Shown in pieces: positions 6,429 through 8,206 of a stretch of DNA of 8,206 nucleotides. The notes beneath the pieces were generated by a model. That model was not told the origin of the DNA, ran no database searches, and worked only from the letters and a program-made list of their open reading frames with translations. A program made the translations under genes and the position numbers. Every line of letters starts with the position of its first letter. Positions within the stretch are counted from its first letter, which is position 1. Source of the stretch: Methanomicrobiales archaeon (GTDB lineage: Archaea > Halobacteriota > Methanomicrobia > Methanomicrobiales > Methanomicrobiaceae); the NCBI GenBank assembly GCA_012523385.1, contig JAAYIO010000224.1, positions 1-8,206 on the forward strand, written 5' to 3'.

Positions 6429-6740
6429 TTATTTAATGACGAGGATTATCATACGTTCAATGCATTGAATCCCGCGAATACCGTTCGCTTCTACCGAGAC
6501 GAGATGCCCGGGACCCACATCATACCGGGATTCTTTCGATGTGATGTCACCTTTCCCTTCAAGAACGAGAAATATCCCCCCGTGTGGTTCGGAATGCGGG
6601 GGGATTTCCTGACCCTGGTCAAGGCAGATCATGAACGTGCCGAATCCTTCTTTTTGAATGAGGTCCTTTTTCACAAAATTTTTTTGCGAGAACTCTGCGA
6701 GCTCGTACATAGTAATATGCAGATTTTTTTCATTATCCAT
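6429..6740 (-). CDS. Small single-domain cupin protein heading the ABC operon
   Basis: A 103-residue cupin (PF07883-like beta-barrel). Motif 1 is seen in GQEIPPHSEPHGGIFLVLEG (43-62) and motif 2 in YDVGPGHLVSVEANGI (73-88). Two of the usual metal-binding positions look changed: the second His of HxH aligns with Glu51, the motif 1 Glu with Gly55, and the His of motif 2 is absent, leaving His49 and His53. The protein may therefore bind a small molecule or sense rather than catalyse, but this is inference. I chose ATG 6740 over an in-frame ATG at 6746 because GAGGGATGA sits just ahead of 6740, while the first ATG lies within it. It is cytoplasmic, with no signal or membrane segment. Only 30 bases separate it from the ABC ATPase, so it probably shares that transcript and may tune or sense the exporter's substrate. 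Confidence 0.8.
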   Translation of the reverse strand: MDNEKNLHITMYELAEFSQKNFVKKDLIQKEGFGTFMICLDQGQEIPPHSEPHGGIFLVLEGKGDITSKESRYDVGPGHLVSVEANGIRGIQCIERMIILVIK

Positions 6741-6789
6741 TTTCATCCCTCGAAAAGATACGACAACGAAAGAAAACGAATTATTCCGT

Positions 6790-6831
6790 TGGTATAGTTA
6801 CCTACTACCCATTGGATAGCATTAAAATTAT
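6790..6831 (-). promoter_or_regulatory. Probable promoter region of the cupin-ABC operon
   Basis: Two A/T-rich candidates for box A lie upstream on the minus strand: ATAATTTTAATG (6831-6820) and ACTATACC (6798-6791). The nearer one would give a leader of about 25-30 bases; neither is a strong match. Confidence 0.3.
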
Positions 6832-6915
6832 CCCGTAAATAGTGATATTGTGGCGGTGGGCGATGATAGTGTCGAACGTCCGTTATGTGCCCTTTCGATG
6901 ATGTGATAAACGCCA

Positions 6916-6925
6916 TTTTTAAAAA
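6916..6925 (+). promoter_or_regulatory. TATA-like element ahead of the 6957-7225 reading frames
   Basis: TTTTTAAAAA is a symmetrical A/T element centred about 36 bases before ATG 6957, the usual distance for an archaeal promoter with a short leader. It supports some transcription of this stretch to the right. Confidence 0.35.
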
Positions 6926-6933
6926 GTGAACAC

Positions 6934-6951
6934 TGCTTCTGCTTCTGCTTC
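6934..6951 (+). repeat. Three tandem copies of the hexamer TGCTTC
   Basis: The hexamer is repeated perfectly three times between the TATA-like element and ATG 6957, about where transcription would start. Short tandem hexamers can change copy number by slippage. Confidence 0.6.
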
Positions 6952-6956
6952 TCAGG

Positions 6957-7225
6957 ATGGGAATTCATACAACGATCCGGGATCAGTTCGGGGCCACTAT
7001 CAGAGACCCTCAGGGGTCACCTCAGCGAGATATTGATCGGCGATATGCGTTTTCAGAGATCCTGTCCCGATTGAGTCGCATCTGTTAAAAGACGGTGAGG
7101 CGCTCCAAAAAACGATGATATCGCTTTGGAAATGGGCGGCACAGCGGAATAATCGCACCAGAGGGATGTTCATTTCTGTCTGCGAAAAAATCACCTCCCC
7201 GGGGAAACGGTCCTATGTCAATTGA
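6957..7225 (+). pseudogene. Possible frameshifted small gene, unrecognised
   Basis: ATG 6957 opens a 43-codon frame (start MGIHTTIRDQFGATIRDPQG, stop at 7086-7088). A second frame, free of stops from 7037, reads naturally from about 7065 (PIESHLLKDGEALQKTM, then SLWKWAAQRNN) and ends at 7223-7225. A single frameshift within 7037-7085 would join them into one protein of about 88 residues. I recognise neither half. A TATA-like element lies upstream, but the ribosome binding site is poor (CAGG next to the ATG). The opposite strand is also open from 7194 to 7000 (64 codons), with a perfect GGAGGTGAT at 7198-7190, but its nearest ATG (7173) is 16 bases away, too far for normal use. Which strand codes, if either, is uncertain. 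Confidence 0.3.
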
Positions 7226-7242
7226 AAAATCGTGATGTTCCA

Positions 7243-7261
7243 TGTAAATCCATTATTTACA
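7243..7261. repeat. Perfect 7-base inverted repeat with A/T run
   Basis: TGTAAAT (7243-7249) pairs with ATTTACA (7255-7261) around CCATT. Six A (7261-7266) follow on the plus strand, which read as six T just before the repeat on the minus strand. It lies between two converging units and may help to end transcripts from either side, or be a regulator site. Confidence 0.4.
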
Positions 7262-7297
7262 AAAAACGGGAGATTACCCCTGCGCCCTTATTCTACC

Positions 7298-7304
7298 TTT
7301 TTTT
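7298..7304 (+). terminator. T-run in the gap ahead of the polymerase gene
   Basis: Seven T lie about 75 bases past the end of the 6957-7225 frames. This would suit a terminator for rightward transcription in the convergent gap 7226-7391, which otherwise holds no gene. Confidence 0.35.
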
Positions 7305-7391
7305 AAAGAAACCTGCATTGTTTCGTTTCAGGAAAAGGCATGCACACCAGATGCCGTCAGCACAATGAAACCGGAACATACCCATATAGTA

Positions 7392-8206
7392 TCATAAGAA
7401 TGGGCCTGAGCCGTTTGTTTCACACGTGCGTTTCAGCCACTGAAACGGAAACCACACCTCGTTCCATGCCTTATCAAGCATGGTTGCATAAAAGTGGTAA
7501 TCCGGGCTCTCTGCTCTCCACCCGGGCACAACTGCCTTCATACGGGCATCCTGCACCAGATACTGCACATCCATCCCCGGCTCCAAAGATAGCCCTTCGG
7601 CACGATACATTCGCACAACCGCAGCAGAGATGGAGTTCTGCTGGTAGGTGGTCTTACTCAGCCTGCGGCGTATCACAAATGAGGAAGGCGGTGCATCGGT
7701 CATGGTATCCCGAGCGGAGCGGGAAATCCCGGCCACCTCGTCTGCACACCCAATCAGTTCATCCGCTGAGGTAACTTTTCCCATCAGAGAAAAGCAGGAC
7801 TCCTGCATTGCACGAACATACGGAGGAGTGTCCCGCCGCTGTGCCATCACTCCCCGGAGTTTCATCGTGCCATCCGTGAGACGCCCATAATAATTGCTGT
7901 ATGACCCCGTCCCGTCGTTTTGCGGAAGAAAAACCAGCCAGTCATAATCCTCGCGTTCGGTGGGAATGCCGCTCATCTCTTCAATGCGTTTTTTTAATTC
8001 CACCGCATCTCCGCCCTGCACCCAGATACAGTCAACGATGCCGTGCAAAACGGTGTATCCCATCTCTTCTGCCATCTGTTTTACTGACCTGAGGATATCG
8101 GCGGATAGAGCGGTGATCTTTTCATGCATCTCAATTCTCCCGAACCGGGCATTCTTGTATCCCGTGTATCCAAAGCAGGTGACAAGCATCCATTTGAGAA
8201 CGGCGT
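7392..8206 (-). CDS. Family B DNA polymerase, C-terminal part, catalytic motifs altered (partial)
   Basis: The frame is open to the window's right edge, so only the last 271 codons are visible (palm C-terminus and thumb); the exonuclease domain would lie outside. Numbering from the Met at 8189, motif B is LKWMLVTCFGYTG just across that Met: the lysine and glycines of the canonical K...NS.YG are kept but Asn, Ser and Tyr are replaced. Motif C reads HGIVDCIWV (49-57) where active enzymes have YGDTDS, so the first catalytic aspartate is Ile51 and only Asp53 remains. FGRIE and the thumb motif PGMDVQYLVQDAR, about 60 residues from the end, confirm the family. A family of inactivated archaeal B polymerases with such changes is known; this most likely belongs there. 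It may act as a structural or accessory replication or repair factor. Translation stops at TGA 7394-7392. Confidence 0.88.
   Translation of the reverse strand, partial: AVLKWMLVTCFGYTGYKNARFGRIEMHEKITALSADILRSVKQMAEEMGYTVLHGIVDCIWVQGGDAVELKKRIEEMSGIPTEREDYDWLVFLPQNDGTGSYSNYYGRLTDGTMKLRGVMAQRRDTPPYVRAMQESCFSLMGKVTSADELIGCADEVAGISRSARDTMTDAPPSSFVIRRRLSKTTYQQNSISAAVVRMYRAEGLSLEPGMDVQYLVQDARMKAVVPGWRAESPDYHFYATMLDKAWNEVWFPFQWLKRTCETNGSGPFL

Noticed and set aside
6229..6793. The 9-mer TCCGTTGGT occurs three times (6229-6237, 6412-6420, 6785-6793)
   Set aside because: One copy lies inside the ATPase coding sequence where the amino acids explain it. The other two have no common spacing to a start or TATA element, so a shared regulatory site is not supported.
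7190..7198. ATCACCTCC, identical to the conserved 3' end of 16S rRNA
   Set aside because: Only nine bases match and no other rRNA sequence is nearby. It is more simply a chance match or a ribosome binding site read from the other strand.
1..8206. Search for CRISPR arrays, insertion sequences and integration sites
   Set aside because: I saw no regularly spaced direct repeats, no transposase or integrase motifs, no terminal inverted repeats with target duplications and no tRNA gene.

Overview
The window looks like a piece of chromosome from a methanogenic euryarchaeon, most likely of the Methanomicrobiales or a close relative. I infer this from archaeal promoter architecture (A/T-rich TATA elements about 25-35 bases ahead of starts), GGTG/GGAG-type ribosome binding sites, T-run terminators, and two protein types typical of such archaea: a secreted beta-propeller protein and the C-terminal part of an archaeal family B DNA polymerase with altered catalytic motifs. 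The genus cannot be fixed from the sequence alone.

Layout. 4-783 (+) is a beta-class DNA methyltransferase with codon use unlike its neighbours. It faces a small unrecognised membrane-anchored protein (938-1414, -). 1427-2057 has no intact gene; it holds the promoter of that protein, several inverted repeats, a possible frameshifted remnant, and the promoter of a YegP/DUF1508 protein (2058-2249, +). Next is a large membrane-anchored beta-propeller protein (2416-4386, +), convergent with a three-gene minus-strand operon: cupin (6740-6429), ABC ATPase (6398-5445) and ABC-2 permease (5448-4687). The ATPase and permease overlap by four bases. 6741-7391 holds the operon's upstream region and a possible frameshifted small gene (6957-7225, +). 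The window ends inside a family B DNA polymerase (7392-8206, -) that lacks the first aspartate of the catalytic YGDTDS motif.

How the genes work together. Only the minus-strand operon is a clear functional unit: a DrrAB-like efflux or export ABC transporter with a small cupin protein upstream that may sense or bind a ligand. The other genes look like independent units. No insertion sequence, CRISPR array, rRNA or tRNA gene is visible. I found no convincing new multi-gene system. The points most worth a second look are the altered polymerase, the cupin with a degraded metal site at the head of an exporter operon, the two possible broken small genes, and the inverted repeats around several promoters.
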